The translations under genes were made by a program, and so were the position numbers. Positions 48,526 to 58,678 of a DNA stretch of 64,000 bases are shown one piece after another. The DNA is from Agrobacterium tumefaciens (GTDB lineage Bacteria; Pseudomonadota; Alphaproteobacteria; Rhizobiales; Rhizobiaceae): contig JAGIAH010000003.1 in assembly GCA_017744915.1 (NCBI GenBank), positions 212,606 to 276,605 on the forward strand, written 5' to 3'. The notes below the pieces were generated by a model. The model did no database searches. It saw nothing but the letters and a program-made list of their open reading frames with translations, and had not been told where the DNA came from. Numbering within the stretch: position 1 is the stretch's first letter; each line of letters starts with the position of its first letter.

Positions 48526-48849
48526 TCATGAGTTAGGCCTCGCCGCCTTTTCCGCAAGACCGGTTTGCCCGGTCCGACGCTCCAGTTCGGCAAGAACCTC
48601 GCTCAAGGGAATGTCGGCAATCTTCAGTACCACCAGCAGATGGTAGAGCAGGTCGGCGGCTTCGTTTTTCACTCCGTCGCGATCCTTCGCAATCGCCGCG
48701 ATGACGGTTTCCACCGCCTCTTCGCCGAGTTTTTTTGCCGCACGCTCCTGGCCAGCCGCAACCAGCTTGGCCGTCCAGGATTCGTCAGGAGAGGCAGCGG
48801 CACGGGTCGCGACGATGCGTTCCAGATCGGAAAGGGAAAATGCGCTCAT
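48526..48849 (-). CDS. hisE: phosphoribosyl-ATP pyrophosphatase
   Basis: HisE hydrolyses phosphoribosyl-ATP to the monophosphate in histidine synthesis. The 107-residue all-helical protein carries the MazG-like motif [18 protein letters not shown] and [15 protein letters not shown], whose acidic residues bind magnesium. HisI (the cyclohydrolase) is not fused to it and is not in the window. It lies between hisF (14 bases) and coaA. Confidence 0.95.
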   Translation of the reverse strand: MSAFSLSDLERIVATRAAASPDESWTAKLVAAGQERAAKKLGEEAVETVIAAIAKDRDGVKNEAADLLYHLLVVLKIADIPLSEVLAELERRTGQTGLAEKAARPNS

Positions 48850-48863
48850 GGGAAATCCTGCAA

Positions 48864-49640
48864 TCAGTCGAGACGCATGGCGATGCCATGTTCGGCCATG
48901 TAACTCTTGGCTTCACCGATCGAATAGGTGCCGAAGTGGAAGATGGAGGCGGCAAGCACCGCAGTTGCGTGGCCATCACGAACGCCCGCCACCAGATCGT
49001 CCAGCGTGCCAACGCCGCCAGATGCAATGACGGGCACGCGAACCTGATCGGCAATGGTGCGGGTCAGGCCGATATCGTAACCGCTCTTGGTGCCGTCGCG
49101 GTCCATGGAGGTGACGAGCAATTCGCCGGCGCCGCGTTCGACCATCCTGATGGCGAATTCCACGGCATCGATGCCCGTCGGCTGGCGCCCGCCATGGGTG
49201 AAGATTTCCCAGCGGCCTTCTTCGCCGTCCTTCGAAACCCGTTTGGCATCAATGGAGACGACGATGCACTGGTTGCCGAACTTATCGGCCGCCTGCGCAA
49301 CGAAGTCGGGATCCTTGACCGCTGCGGAATTGATCGAAACCTTGTCGGCTCCGCAAAGGAGCAGCTTGCGAATATCCGCGACGCTGCGGACCCCGCCACC
49401 GACGGTAAGCGGCATGAAGCAGTGGTCGGCGGTGCGCGAGACGACATCGAAGATCGTGTCGCGATTGTCCGAGGAGGCTGTGATGTCCAGGAAGCAGAGT
49501 TCGTCCGCTCCCGCCGCATCATAGGCTTTTGCCGCCTCGACGGGGTCACCGGCATCGATGAGGTCGACGAAGTTCACACCCTTGACGACACGGCCGTCTT
49601 TCACATCGAGACAGGGAATAACGCGGGCTTTGAGGGTCAT
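48864..49640 (-). CDS. hisF: imidazole glycerol phosphate synthase cyclase subunit
   Basis: HisF takes ammonia from HisH and forms imidazole glycerol phosphate and AICAR. The 258-residue barrel starts [24 protein letters not shown] with the catalytic aspartate near residue 12, and has [15 protein letters not shown] and SIDAKR. The C-terminal half-barrel [14 protein letters not shown] follows. It overlaps hisA by four bases. Confidence 0.97.
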   Translation of the reverse strand: MTLKARVIPCLDVKDGRVVKGVNFVDLIDAGDPVEAAKAYDAAGADELCFLDITASSDNRDTIFDVVSRTADHCFMPLTVGGGVRSVADIRKLLLCGADKVSINSAAVKDPDFVAQAADKFGNQCIVVSIDAKRVSKDGEEGRWEIFTHGGRQPTGIDAVEFAIRMVERGAGELLVTSMDRDGTKSGYDIGLTRTIADQVRVPVIASGGVGTLDDLVAGVRDGHATAVLAASIFHFGTYSIGEAKSYMAEHGIAMRLD

Positions 49641-50380
49641 GCGTTTATCTCCTTTGCGGCCTTGATGAGGGCAAGCGCCTCGGCGGGGTCGATACGCCCG
49701 TCATACAGCGCGCGGCCCGAAATCGCACCCTCGAGCTTGGCGGCATCCGGCTGCAGCATGCGCTTGATGTCGTCGATGGAGGCAAGGCCGCCGGAGGCGA
49801 TGACCGGGATGGAGACGGCGTCCGCCAGTTCCAGCGTCGAGGCCCAGTTGATACCGGCCAGAATGCCGTCACGATCGATATCGGTATAGATGATGGCGGC
49901 AACGCCTGCACCTTCAAAGCGTTTGGCGAGCTCGATGACGCCAAGTTCGGATGCTTCCGCCCAGCCTTCCACGGCAACCTTGCCGCCCTTGGCATCGATG
50001 CCGACGGCGACCTGGCCGGGGAAACGCTTGCAGGCTTCAATGACCAGAACCGGATCGCGCACCGCCACGGTGCCGAGAATGACACGGGCAAGACCGCGGC
50101 TCAGCCACGCCTCGATATGATCGAGCGTGCGGATGCCGCCGCCCAGCTGCACCGGGTTTTTCGTCGCCTTCAGAATGGCATCAACCGCCGCGCCATTGAC
50201 TGTCTCACCGGCAAAGGCGCCGTTGAGATCAACGACATGCAGCCATTCGAACCCCTGATCCTCAAAGGCTTTCGCCTGCGCGCCGGGGTCTGTATTGTAG
50301 ACGGTGGCCTGGTCCATATCGCCGAGTTTCAGGCGAACGCACTCACCGTCTTTGAGATCGATTGCGGGAAAAAGAATCAT
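49637..50380 (-). CDS. hisA: phosphoribosylformimino-5-aminoimidazole carboxamide ribotide isomerase
   Basis: HisA performs the Amadori isomerisation of ProFAR in histidine synthesis. The 247-residue barrel starts [21 protein letters not shown] with the catalytic aspartate in PAIDLKDG. It has [12 protein letters not shown] and [16 protein letters not shown] as the phosphate-binding repeats. It starts one base after the hisH stop and overlaps hisF by four bases. Confidence 0.96.
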   Translation of the reverse strand: MILFPAIDLKDGECVRLKLGDMDQATVYNTDPGAQAKAFEDQGFEWLHVVDLNGAFAGETVNGAAVDAILKATKNPVQLGGGIRTLDHIEAWLSRGLARVILGTVAVRDPVLVIEACKRFPGQVAVGIDAKGGKVAVEGWAEASELGVIELAKRFEGAGVAAIIYTDIDRDGILAGINWASTLELADAVSIPVIASGGLASIDDIKRMLQPDAAKLEGAISGRALYDGRIDPAEALALIKAAKEINA

Positions 50381-50381
50381 G

Positions 50382-51032
50382 TCAGGGCTTCCAGCGCAGG
50401 AAATTGGAAATCAGGGCAAGGCCGAGCGTCTGGCTTTTTTCCGGGTGGAACTGCGCGCCCGCCATATTGTCGCGACCGACGAAAGCCGTCATCGCGCCAC
50501 CATAATTGGTGGTGGCGATGACATCCGTCGAGTGCTTGGCCGCCAGATGATAGGAATGCACGAAATAGGCGTGCAATCCGTCCGCGCCGGTCTTGATGCC
50601 GTCGAACAGCGGGTGGGCGTGGCGAATTTCCAGCGTGTTCCAGCCGATCTGCGGGATCTTGAGGCTGGGATCGGATGGCGTCATTTCCACGACGTCACCT
50701 TCGATCCAGCCAAGCCCGGTGCTGACGGTCTTTTCCAGCCCGCGCGAGGACATGAGCTGCATGCCGACGCAGATGCCGAGGAAGGGGTGCGCTTTTTTCT
50801 CGACGGCTTCGATGAGCGCCTCATGCATGCCGGAAACGGCATCGAGGCCCGCACGGCAATCCGCGTAGGCGCCGACGCCCGGCAGGACGATGCGGTCTGC
50901 CGAGGCGACGTGATCCGGCTTGTCGGTCAGGTCGATGGTTGCATTGATGCCGGCCTCGCGGGCGGCACGCTCGAAAGCTTTGGTGGCCGAACGCAGATTG
51001 CCCGAACCGTAGTCGATAATCGCGACACGCAT
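50382..51032 (-). CDS. hisH: imidazole glycerol phosphate synthase glutaminase subunit
   Basis: HisH hydrolyses glutamine and channels ammonia to HisF. The 216-residue class I amidotransferase has [18 protein letters not shown], the catalytic cysteine in [17 protein letters not shown], and the histidine-glutamate pair in [20 protein letters not shown] lies seven bases before ATG 51032; ATG 51047 is also in frame but has no better site. It directly follows the DUF2628 gene. Confidence 0.97.
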   Translation of the reverse strand: MRVAIIDYGSGNLRSATKAFERAAREAGINATIDLTDKPDHVASADRIVLPGVGAYADCRAGLDAVSGMHEALIEAVEKKAHPFLGICVGMQLMSSRGLEKTVSTGLGWIEGDVVEMTPSDPSLKIPQIGWNTLEIRHAHPLFDGIKTGADGLHAYFVHSYHLAAKHSTDVIATTNYGGAMTAFVGRDNMAGAQFHPEKSQTLGLALISNFLRWKP

Positions 51033-51033
51033 G

Positions 51034-51528
51034 TCAGCGCCTTCCATTCAAGTCGAAAAGAAACGATCCGGCGGGATCGTTGACGAAGTTTTTGCCGCCG
51101 CTCTTTTGCGGCGAAGTGGTCCAGACCGGCTGCGACAGCTGTTCCGCCGCTTCTGCGATTTCGGAGAGACTGGAGAAATATATGTCTTCCGCACTCGAAA
51201 GATCAGGGGCGGAAACGATGGATGTCAGCGTCCAGCCTTTGCGGATCAGGTGCCGGACGAGAAAATCGCGTCCCTCCAGCGCCGTGACGAGGGCGATGGC
51301 GAAACCGCAGAGAATGCCGACGGGTTCGAATCCGGCTAACGTCGAGACCTGTCCGGCCAGAACGAGTGCGATGACAACGAGCGCGGTCGCCAGCCACAGC
51401 CGATTGACGGCGAGCCATAACCAGGGCGCAATCAGGGCCAGCCAGACGAAACGGTCTGCGATGAAGCGGGTCGTCTTGTGGTCCCTGTCCGGCCCGTTGG
51501 GGGCTTCCAGAACGAGATAGCTTGTCAT
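51034..51528 (-). CDS. DUF2628 family membrane protein
   Basis: The 164-residue protein begins [27 protein letters not shown] and has two or three hydrophobic segments (about residues 28-42, 46-62, 68-84), then a polar C-terminal tail. This is the layout of DUF2628 proteins found between hisB and hisH in many Rhizobiales. It has no known function. One base separates it from the hisH start, so it belongs to the his transcript. A longer start at 51633 would run into hisB. Confidence 0.8.
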   Translation of the reverse strand: MTSYLVLEAPNGPDRDHKTTRFIADRFVWLALIAPWLWLAVNRLWLATALVVIALVLAGQVSTLAGFEPVGILCGFAIALVTALEGRDFLVRHLIRKGWTLTSIVSAPDLSSAEDIYFSSLSEIAEAAEQLSQPVWTTSPQKSGGKNFVNDPAGSFLFDLNGRR

Positions 51529-51550
51529 GGGCTTCCTGACAGCTTTGGCG

Positions 51551-52147
51551 TCAAGCCAGCATGCCCTTCGTGGAGGGAACGCGGCCTGCCTGCCGGGGGT
51601 CGATCTCGGTTGCCGTGCGAAGAACGCGGGCAACGGCCTTGAAGCATGTTTCGGCGATATGATGGTTGTTGGCGCCGTAATGGTTCAGGATATGCAGCGT
51701 GATGCCGGCATTCTGGGCGAGCGCCTGGAAGAACTCACGCACCAGCTCGGTATCAAAGGTGCCGATCTTCGGCGCGGAAAAATTGACGTTCCAGACAAGG
51801 AAAGGCCGGCCGGAAATATCGACGGCAGCCTTGGTCATCGTTTCGTCCATGGCCAGATCGAGCGAAGCGTAACGGGTAATGCCGCGGCGGTCGCCGAGCG
51901 CCTTGGCAATGGCTTGGCCGATGGCGATGCCGGTATCTTCCACGGTATGGTGGTCGTCGATATGCAGGTCGCCCTGAACCTCGATGTCCATGTCGATCAG
52001 CGAATGGCGGCTCAGCTGGTCCAGCATATGGTCGAAAAATCCCACGCCGGTGGAAATTTTCGACTTGCCGGTGCCGTCGATATCCACGCGCACCGAAACC
52101 GCGGTTTCGTTGGTCTTGCGGATAATCTCGCCTTTACGTTCTGCCAT
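51551..52147 (-). CDS. hisB: imidazoleglycerol-phosphate dehydratase
   Basis: HisB dehydrates imidazole glycerol phosphate. The 198-residue single-domain form has the metal-binding repeats [31 protein letters not shown] and the second set [26 protein letters not shown] 52147 is preceded by GGAG. The frame stays open further upstream to 52729, but that part overlaps hslV in antisense and is not homologous. It is the first gene of the leftward his cluster and diverges from hslV. Confidence 0.96.
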   Translation of the reverse strand: MAERKGEIIRKTNETAVSVRVDIDGTGKSKISTGVGFFDHMLDQLSRHSLIDMDIEVQGDLHIDDHHTVEDTGIAIGQAIAKALGDRRGITRYASLDLAMDETMTKAAVDISGRPFLVWNVNFSAPKIGTFDTELVREFFQALAQNAGITLHILNHYGANNHHIAETCFKAVARVLRTATEIDPRQAGRVPSTKGMLA

Positions 52148-52256
52148 TTTGGCCGCTCCGTGAAAATGTTGCCGTTCCTTATCAGCACGGGACACAAATA
52201 TCCAGTTGTTCCATCGTCTTGCATGACAAGTCGAAAACAGCCTGTCGTCCCGAAGA

Positions 52257-52284
52257 TTGCAATCGCGAAAAGCAAACTTACATA
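52257..52284 (+). promoter_or_regulatory. possible promoter for hslVU
   Basis: TTGCAA (52257-52262) and TACATA (52279-52284) are spaced by 16 bases, 62 bases before the hslV start in the hisB-hslV gap. No clear heat-shock (sigma-32) sequence was recognised here. Confidence 0.3.
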
Positions 52285-52346
52285 GAACCCGAGAGGGCCG
52301 TATCCGGCCCGTTAACCCCAGGCCCGTGAGGGCAGACAGGTGTTTG

Positions 52347-52871
52347 ATGACAACAATTATTACAGTCAGAAAGGGCGGCAAGGTCGTCATGGCTGGCGAC
52401 GGGCAGGTAAGCCTCGGCCAGACCGTCATGAAGGGCAATGCCCGCAAGGTTCGCCGCATCGGCAAGGGTGAAGTGATTGCCGGTTTTGCCGGTGCGACGG
52501 CGGATGCCTTCACGCTGCTCGACCGTCTCGAAAAGAAGCTTGAGCAATATCCGGGCCAGCTCATGCGTGCCGCGGTCGAGCTTGCGAAGGACTGGCGCAC
52601 GGACAAATATCTGCGCAATCTTGAAGCCATGATGCTGGTGGCCGATAAATCGACCACGCTCGCCATTACCGGCAATGGTGATGTGCTGGAGCCGGAACAC
52701 GGTGCGATCGCCATCGGCTCCGGTGGCAATTATGCCTTCGCCGCTGCCCGCGCCATGATGGATACGGACAAGTCGGCCGAAGAGGTGGCGCGCCAGTCGC
52801 TCGATATTGCCGCCGATATCTGCGTTTACACCAACCACAATCTCGTCGTCGAAACGCTCGACGCCGAGTAA
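52347..52871 (+). CDS. hslV: ATP-dependent protease HslVU, peptidase subunit
   Basis: HslV is the proteasome-like peptidase that HslU feeds. The 174-residue product has the family start [28 protein letters not shown]; removal of the methionine exposes threonine 2 as the nucleophile. AAARAMMDT and [13 protein letters not shown] are typical. ATG 52347 was chosen over an in-frame ATG at 52257, because only this exposes the catalytic threonine. hslU follows 75 bases later. Confidence 0.97.
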   Translation: MTTIITVRKGGKVVMAGDGQVSLGQTVMKGNARKVRRIGKGEVIAGFAGATADAFTLLDRLEKKLEQYPGQLMRAAVELAKDWRTDKYLRNLEAMMLVADKSTTLAITGNGDVLEPEHGAIAIGSGGNYAFAAARAMMDTDKSAEEVARQSLDIAADICVYTNHNLVVETLDAE

Positions 52872-52946
52872 GCTAATTTTCTCACCAATGGGTCCTGTGG
52901 GCCGGGCCGGAATGGCCGGTCGGAACAGGAAAGCCGAGAGGATAGA

Positions 52947-54254
52947 ATGACCACTTTTTCTCCCCGGGAAATCGTCTCGGAACTCGACCGCTTCATCATC
53001 GGCCAGCATGAGGCCAAGCGTGCGGTCGCGATTGCGCTGCGTAACCGCTGGCGCCGCCAGCAGCTCGATGAGAGCCTGCGCGACGAAGTCATGCCCAAGA
53101 ACATTCTGATGATCGGGCCGACCGGTGTCGGCAAGACGGAGATTTCCCGTCGCCTCGCCAAGCTGGCCGGCGCGCCCTTCATCAAGGTGGAAGCGACAAA
53201 ATTCACCGAAGTCGGTTATGTCGGCCGCGATGTCGAGCAGATCATCCGCGATCTGGTCGAGATCGGCATCGGCCTCGTGCGTGAAAAGAAGCGCGCCGAA
53301 GTGCAGGCCAAGGCCCATCAGAGCGCAGAAGAGCGGGTGCTGGATGCGCTGGTTGGCGCAACCGCTTCGCCCGGCACGCGTGAAAGTTTCCGCAAGAAAC
53401 TGCGCGATGGCGAGCTGGACGACAAGGAAATCGACATCGAAGTGGCGGATAGCGGCTCCGGTATGCCCGGTTTCGAAATTCCCGGCATGCCGGGCGCCAA
53501 TATCGGCGTGCTGAACCTGTCGGAAATGTTCGGCAAGGCCATGGGTGGACGCACCAAGAAGGTGCGGACCACGGTGTCGAAATCCTATGCCGATCTCATC
53601 CGCGACGAATCCGACAAGCTGCTCGACAATGAAATGATCCAGCGCGAAGCGGTGAAGTCGGTCGAAAATGACGGCATCGTCTTCCTCGATGAGATCGACA
53701 AGATCGCCGCTCGCGATGGCGGCATGGGTGCGGGTGTCTCGCGAGAAGGCGTGCAGCGCGATTTGCTGCCGCTCGTTGAAGGCACAACGGTTTCAACGAA
53801 ATACGGACCGGTGAAGACCGACCACGTCCTCTTCATCGCATCGGGCGCCTTCCACGTGGCGAAGCCGTCGGATCTCCTGCCGGAACTCCAGGGCCGTCTG
53901 CCGATCCGCGTCGAGCTGAAGCCGCTGACGAAGGAGGATTTCCGCCGTATCCTGACAGAGACGGAAGCAAGCCTCATTCGCCAGTACAAGGCGCTGATGG
54001 CGACGGAAGAACTGGACCTCGATTTCACCGATGATGCAATCGATGCGCTGGCCGATGTGGCCGTTCATCTCAATTCGTCGGTCGAAAATATCGGTGCGCG
54101 CCGCCTGCAGACCGTGATGGAGCGCGTTCTCGACGAGATCTCCTTCAACGCCCCGGATCGTGGCGGCTCGGCCGTCAAGATCGATCAGGAATATGTCCGC
54201 AAACATGTCGGCGATCTTGCTGCCGACACGGATCTGTCCCGCTATATTCTCTGA
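52947..54254 (+). CDS. hslU: ATP-dependent protease HslVU, ATPase subunit
   Basis: HslU is the AAA+ unfoldase of HslVU. The 435-residue protein has [22 protein letters not shown], Walker [16 protein letters not shown], the GYVGRD pore motif, an inserted I-domain (about 110-240), Walker [12 protein letters not shown] and the C-terminal DLSRYIL that docks on HslV. GAGAGGA lies before ATG 52947. A strong terminator follows. Confidence 0.98.
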   Translation: MTTFSPREIVSELDRFIIGQHEAKRAVAIALRNRWRRQQLDESLRDEVMPKNILMIGPTGVGKTEISRRLAKLAGAPFIKVEATKFTEVGYVGRDVEQIIRDLVEIGIGLVREKKRAEVQAKAHQSAEERVLDALVGATASPGTRESFRKKLRDGELDDKEIDIEVADSGSGMPGFEIPGMPGANIGVLNLSEMFGKAMGGRTKKVRTTVSKSYADLIRDESDKLLDNEMIQREAVKSVENDGIVFLDEIDKIAARDGGMGAGVSREGVQRDLLPLVEGTTVSTKYGPVKTDHVLFIASGAFHVAKPSDLLPELQGRLPIRVELKPLTKEDFRRILTETEASLIRQYKALMATEELDLDFTDDAIDALADVAVHLNSSVENIGARRLQTVMERVLDEISFNAPDRGGSAVKIDQEYVRKHVGDLAADTDLSRYIL

Positions 54255-54276
54255 GAGTTTCGGAGATCGACAAAAG

Positions 54277-54305
54277 AAGAGTGCGGCCATATTTGCCGCA
54301 CTCTT
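54277..54305 (+). terminator. intrinsic terminator after hslU
   Basis: AAGAGTGCGGC (54277-54287) and GCCGCACTCTT (54295-54305) form a perfect 11-base stem with a seven-base loop, followed by TTATTTTAT. Confidence 0.93.
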
Positions 54306-54450
54306 TTATTTTATCTGCCTCATCTCGCATTCAGCCCGCATTTTGTTTATGGGAAGGGCTGCATTCCGGTTGGAACCGCTTTCGTGGAATTGATCCGGTT
54401 TTCCCGCTTGTCATGCCGGTAATGGCCGGCTCGAGAAAAGGCAGTCGCTC

Positions 54451-55413
54451 GTGCGCAAAACTCTTCTGGCATTTGCCGTGGCTCTGGCGGTTTCCGCCGT
54501 TTCGTCTTCTTATACCGCGGCCGCGACCATCGTCCCACCGGGCAACCGCAATGCCGAACAGCCGGGCGTTCCCGGCGCCTCCGCAAAAAGAACCAAGGCG
54601 TCCAATACCTCCTTCGAACGCAAGTACCAGAAGGTCATTGACCTTTTGTCGTCCGACAAGGCGCTGATCGCCAAGATCAAGTCGACGGCCGGACGTTATG
54701 GTATCGATCCGATCCACATGATCGGCGCGATCGTCGGCGAGCACACCTATAATGTCGACGCCTATGACCGGCTTCAATCCTATTACGTCAAGGCGGCCTC
54801 CTATGCCGGCAACAGCTTCCGTTTCGGCTACAAGGACGAAACCATCGCGCAGTTTCTGACCCATTCGCAATTTGCCAAATGCCAGTCGAAGAAGGATTCC
54901 TACAGCCTCTGGAACTGCCGTGAAGATGTCTGGGAAGACAGTTTCCGCGGCAAGACCGTCGATAGTGTGGCCTATCCGAACAACCGTTTCAGCGCCGTCT
55001 TCTTCCAGCCCTTTTATGCCGGGCAGACCTTCGGTCTCGGCCAGATTAACCCGCTGACGGCTTTGATGTTGTCTGACATGGTGTCGAGAACCTCCGGCTA
55101 CGAGAAGCTGGATGAGAACGATGCGGGCGCCGTCTATACCGCGATCATGGATCCGGACCATTCGCTTGCCTTCATGGCTGCCTCCATCCGCAAGTCGATC
55201 GATGATTACCGGTCGATTGCCGACATGGATATTTCGAAAAATCCGGGTGTCACCTCCACGCTTTATAATGTCGGCGGTTCGCAGCAGCGTGCTGCCGCTC
55301 TTGCCCAGAAGAACCGCCAGCGCGCCGCAGGCGAGCAGCCCCTGTTGCCGGAAGAGAATTATTACGGCTGGCTGGTGAATGACCGCATCAAGGATCTGCA
55401 GGCGCTTTTGTAG
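54451..55413 (+). CDS. exported DUF1402 family protein with lysozyme-like motifs
   Basis: The 320-residue protein has a signal peptide (KTLLAFAVALAVSAVSSSYTAAA, residues 3-25). DUF1402 has no assigned function that I know. Three stretches resemble soluble lytic transglycosylases: IHMIGAIVGEHTYN with a candidate catalytic glutamate near residue 96, FGLGQINPLTAL near 195, and STLYNVGG near 275. Other parts (NCREDVWEDSFRGK, PNNRFSAVFFQPFY) do not match that family. The start is GTG at 54451 with AAAAGG upstream. It sits alone between hslU and glcB, with a strong terminator before it and a palindrome after it. Confidence 0.82.
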   Translation: MRKTLLAFAVALAVSAVSSSYTAAATIVPPGNRNAEQPGVPGASAKRTKASNTSFERKYQKVIDLLSSDKALIAKIKSTAGRYGIDPIHMIGAIVGEHTYNVDAYDRLQSYYVKAASYAGNSFRFGYKDETIAQFLTHSQFAKCQSKKDSYSLWNCREDVWEDSFRGKTVDSVAYPNNRFSAVFFQPFYAGQTFGLGQINPLTALMLSDMVSRTSGYEKLDENDAGAVYTAIMDPDHSLAFMAASIRKSIDDYRSIADMDISKNPGVTSTLYNVGGSQQRAAALAQKNRQRAAGEQPLLPEENYYGWLVNDRIKDLQALL

Positions 55414-55434
55414 AAAAAGACGACTATCGGCCGC

Positions 55435-55457
55435 ATTATTTCCAAAACGGAAATAAT
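55435..55457. promoter_or_regulatory. perfect palindrome upstream of glcB
   Basis: ATTATTTCC (55435-55443) and GGAAATAAT (55449-55457) are perfect nine-base arms around AAAAC. It lies 76 bases before the glcB start and 21 after the DUF1402 stop. No T-run follows it on the plus strand, so it fits an operator better than a terminator. The binding protein is unknown. Confidence 0.5.
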
Positions 55458-55533
55458 ATTTGGCTGCCTGCCGCAATTGACGAGCGACCGTCTCAGCGTC
55501 CAATCTGTGCCTTCAGAATATAAGGAGGCGCAT

Positions 55534-57702
55534 GTGAGCCGCACGGATAAATTCGGTCTTTCCATCGATGACAGGCTGTATGCCTTTTTGACGGACGAGG
55601 TGCTGCCGGGCACGGGTCTGGACAGCGAGGCCTTCTTTGAAGGTTTCTCGGCCATCGTCCATGAGCTTTCCCCGAAGAACCGTGAGTTGCTTGCAAAGCG
55701 CGATGCGCTGCAGGAAAAAATCGATGGCTGGTACCAGCAGAACGGCGCTCCCTCGGATTTTGACGCTTATGAGACCTTCCTGAAGGAAATCGGTTATCTG
55801 CTGCCGGAAGGTCCCGGCTTCAAGGTGGAAACCGACAATGTCGATCCGGAAATTGCCGCCGTCGCCGGTCCGCAGCTCGTCGTTCCCGTCATGAATGCGC
55901 GTTATGCGCTGAACGCCGCCAATGCCCGCTGGGGTTCGCTTTATGATGCGCTTTACGGCACGGATGCCATTTCCGATGCCGATGGGGCGGAAAAGGGCAG
56001 GGGTTACAATCCGAAGCGTGGTGAAAAGGTCATTGCCTGGGCGCGCAATTTCCTCGATGAATCCGCTCCGCTCGAAAGCGGAAGCTGGTCCGACGTGACA
56101 GGCTTCAAGATCGCTGACGGTCTGCTGCATCTTGCAGTCGGTGACGCCACGACCGGCCTCACGGATGCAACACAATTCAAAGGCTTCAGCGGCGAAGCGG
56201 AAAATCCCGCAACGATCCTGCTCGGCAAGAATGGCCTGCACACCGAGATCGTCATCGATCCCTCGACCGAAATCGGCAAGGGCGACAAGGCGGGCATCTC
56301 CGATGTCATTCTTGAATCGGCGCTGACGACCATCATGGATTGCGAGGATTCGGTTGCTGCCGTCGATGCGGAAGACAAGGTGCTGGTCTATGGCAACTGG
56401 CTTGGCCTGATGCGCGGCGATCTGACGGAAGAGGTTGCCAAGAGCGGCAAGACCTTCATCCGCCGCCTTAACCCGGATCGTTATTATACCGCGCCCAATG
56501 GTTCCGCGCTCACGCTGCCGGGCCGTTCCTTGATGCTGGTGCGCAATGTCGGTCATCTCATGACCAATCCGGCCATCCTCGACCGCGATGGCCGCGAGGT
56601 GCCGGAAGGCATCATGGATGCCGTCGTCACGGCGCTCATTGCGCTTTACGATGTCGGCCCGTCCGGACGGCGTCAGAACTCGCGCGCCGGCTCCATGTAC
56701 GTGGTCAAGCCGAAGATGCACGGGCCGGAGGAAGTCGCCTTCGCCAACGAGATTTTCACCCGGGTCGAAAAGCTTGTGGGCATGGCGCCGAACACCATGA
56801 AGATGGGCATCATGGATGAGGAACGCCGCACCACGGTCAACCTCAAGGAAAGCATTCGTGCCGCGAAGGATCGCGTTGTCTTTATCAATACCGGCTTCCT
56901 TGATCGCACCGGCGACGAAATCCACACCTCGATGGAAGCGGGCCCGATGATCCGTAAGGGCGACATGAAGCAGGCCGCCTGGATCGCGGCTTATGAAAAC
57001 TGGAACGTCGATATCGGCCTCGAATGCGGCCTTTCCGGCCATGCGCAGATAGGCAAGGGCATGTGGGCCATGCCGGATCTGATGGCGGCCATGCTGGAGC
57101 AGAAGATCGCCCATCCGAAAGCCGGCGCCAACACCGCCTGGGTGCCTTCGCCGACGGCGGCGACGCTGCATGCGACGCATTATCACAAGGTCGATGTCGC
57201 TGCCGTTCAGGAAGGGTTGAAAAGCCGCGGTCGCGCAAAGCTTTCCGATATTCTGTCGGTGCCGGTCGCGCCGCGCCCCAACTGGACGCCGGAGGAAATC
57301 CAGCGTGAGCTCGACAATAATGCCCAGGGCATTCTTGGTTATGTCGTGCGCTGGGTCGATCAGGGCGTCGGTTGCTCCAAGGTGCCGGACATCAATAATA
57401 TCGGCCTTATGGAAGACCGCGCCACATTGCGCATTTCCGCGCAGCACATGGCGAACTGGCTGCGCCATGGCGTGGTGACAGAGGCTCAGATCATCGAGAC
57501 CATGAAGCGCATGGCCGCCGTGGTGGACACGCAGAATGCCGGTGATACGGCCTATCTGCCGATGGCCTCCAATTTCGACGGATCGGTGGCTTTCCAGGCC
57601 GCTGTCGAGCTGGTGCTGAAGGGGCGTGAACAGCCGAATGGCTATACAGAGCCGGTTCTGCACCGCCGTCGTCTGGAACTGAAAGCGAAACAGGCGGCGT
57701 GA
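55534..57702 (+). CDS. glcB: malate synthase G
   Basis: GlcB condenses glyoxylate with acetyl-CoA to malate, completing the glyoxylate bypass or glycolate use. The 722-residue length is that of the monomeric G form, not the shorter A form. It shows [14 protein letters not shown], the catalytic aspartate/glutamate region [13 protein letters not shown], and [18 protein letters not shown] 55534 is preceded by AAGGAGG five bases away; ATG 55477 is in frame but lacks such a site. Isocitrate lyase is not in the window. Confidence 0.97.
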   Translation: MSRTDKFGLSIDDRLYAFLTDEVLPGTGLDSEAFFEGFSAIVHELSPKNRELLAKRDALQEKIDGWYQQNGAPSDFDAYETFLKEIGYLLPEGPGFKVETDNVDPEIAAVAGPQLVVPVMNARYALNAANARWGSLYDALYGTDAISDADGAEKGRGYNPKRGEKVIAWARNFLDESAPLESGSWSDVTGFKIADGLLHLAVGDATTGLTDATQFKGFSGEAENPATILLGKNGLHTEIVIDPSTEIGKGDKAGISDVILESALTTIMDCEDSVAAVDAEDKVLVYGNWLGLMRGDLTEEVAKSGKTFIRRLNPDRYYTAPNGSALTLPGRSLMLVRNVGHLMTNPAILDRDGREVPEGIMDAVVTALIALYDVGPSGRRQNSRAGSMYVVKPKMHGPEEVAFANEIFTRVEKLVGMAPNTMKMGIMDEERRTTVNLKESIRAAKDRVVFINTGFLDRTGDEIHTSMEAGPMIRKGDMKQAAWIAAYENWNVDIGLECGLSGHAQIGKGMWAMPDLMAAMLEQKIAHPKAGANTAWVPSPTAATLHATHYHKVDVAAVQEGLKSRGRAKLSDILSVPVAPRPNWTPEEIQRELDNNAQGILGYVVRWVDQGVGCSKVPDINNIGLMEDRATLRISAQHMANWLRHGVVTEAQIIETMKRMAAVVDTQNAGDTAYLPMASNFDGSVAFQAAVELVLKGREQPNGYTEPVLHRRRLELKAKQAA

Positions 57703-57729
57703 AGCCGCCGCCCAGTATTTCCATAAACA

Positions 57730-57763
57730 AAAAAGCCGCCGGGAAAATCCTCGGCGGCTTTTT
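57730..57763. terminator. bidirectional terminator after glcB
   Basis: AAAAAGCCGCCG (57730-57741) and CGGCGGCTTTTT (57752-57763) form a 12-base stem between convergent genes, with A/T runs on both sides. Confidence 0.9.
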
Positions 57764-57781
57764 CTTGATTTGGTGTAACCC

Positions 57782-58495
57782 TTACTGGATCACGACGACC
57801 TTGGTGCTGCGGCCGGGACGGACACGGCTGTAGAGATCAATGACGTCCTGGTTGATCATGCGGATGCAGCCGGAAGAGGCAGCGGTGCCGATCGAAGCCC
57901 ATTCGGGCGAACCATGGATGCGGAACAGCGTGTCCTGTCCCTTTTCGTTGAAGAGATACATGGCGCGTGCGCCAAGCGGGTTGCTGAGGCCCGGGCCCAT
58001 GCCGGCCTCGACATACTTCGCAACTTCCGGCTTGCGGTCCGCCATTTCCTTCGGCGGATGCCACATCGGCCATTCCTGCTTCCAGGCCACATAGGCTTCA
58101 CCGGCCCATGCGAAGCCAGCCTTGCCGACGCCGATGCCGTAACGCACAGCGCGGTTGCCGGAGAGAATATAATAAAGGTAACGCTCACGCGTATTGACGA
58201 TGATGGTGCCGGCGCGTTCGGACGTCTGGAATTCGACGATCTGGCGACGATACTTCTCATTCACGCGATTGATCGGAATGGCCGGCAGCGCATAACCCGC
58301 ATCGGTTACGGGACCGTAGACATCGTTGAAAATCTGGACCGTTTCGACCTTCGCCGGAACGGGGTCAGCAACCGGTACTGACGCTGCGATCTTGCCGGAG
58401 GTCGGAGCGGAGGATTGGGATGTAGTTTCGGCGCAGCCGGCCAGTGCCAGTGCTGCCGTCAGACCGAGTGCGGTCAATGGGGTACGGATGCGCAT
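57782..58495 (-). CDS. L,D-transpeptidase lipoprotein (ErfK/YbiS/YkuD family)
   Basis: YkuD-type enzymes make 3-3 crosslinks in peptidoglycan or attach proteins to it. Such crosslinks dominate in Rhizobiales walls. The 237-residue protein has a lipoprotein signal (LTALGLTAALALAGC, lipobox cysteine near residue 21). The catalytic block runs from RIHGSPEWASIG to SSGCIRM, with the histidine and cysteine present. ATG 58495 starts the signal peptide; an upstream in-frame ATG at 58567 is less likely. It is divergent from the mmcB-like gene. Confidence 0.92.
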   Translation of the reverse strand: MRIRTPLTALGLTAALALAGCAETTSQSSAPTSGKIAASVPVADPVPAKVETVQIFNDVYGPVTDAGYALPAIPINRVNEKYRRQIVEFQTSERAGTIIVNTRERYLYYILSGNRAVRYGIGVGKAGFAWAGEAYVAWKQEWPMWHPPKEMADRKPEVAKYVEAGMGPGLSNPLGARAMYLFNEKGQDTLFRIHGSPEWASIGTAASSGCIRMINQDVIDLYSRVRPGRSTKVVVIQ

Positions 58496-58678
58496 GTCGT
58501 TCTCGCGGAAAATTCGCCAAATTGTGCGAAGGAGTAGGCTTAATTGGATAAATCGGTTATTTTCCATTCAGCCGCTCTTGGCAAGCCGTTGCGCCGCCGC
58601 GAAACGGTCGTGCATTTAAAATTGCCGGTTGATTGCCTTTTTGCAACAATAGGCCAAACGCTTCAGCAGCCTTTATCC

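Noticed and set aside
53840..53860. CACGTG within hslU as a sixth parS site
   Set aside because: Only the central six bases agree; the flanks do not match the ParB consensus.
55513..57663. Open frame of 716 codons on the minus strand opposite glcB
   Set aside because: It mirrors the glcB frame, with histidine- and arginine-rich composition typical of an antisense shadow, and no motifs were recognised.
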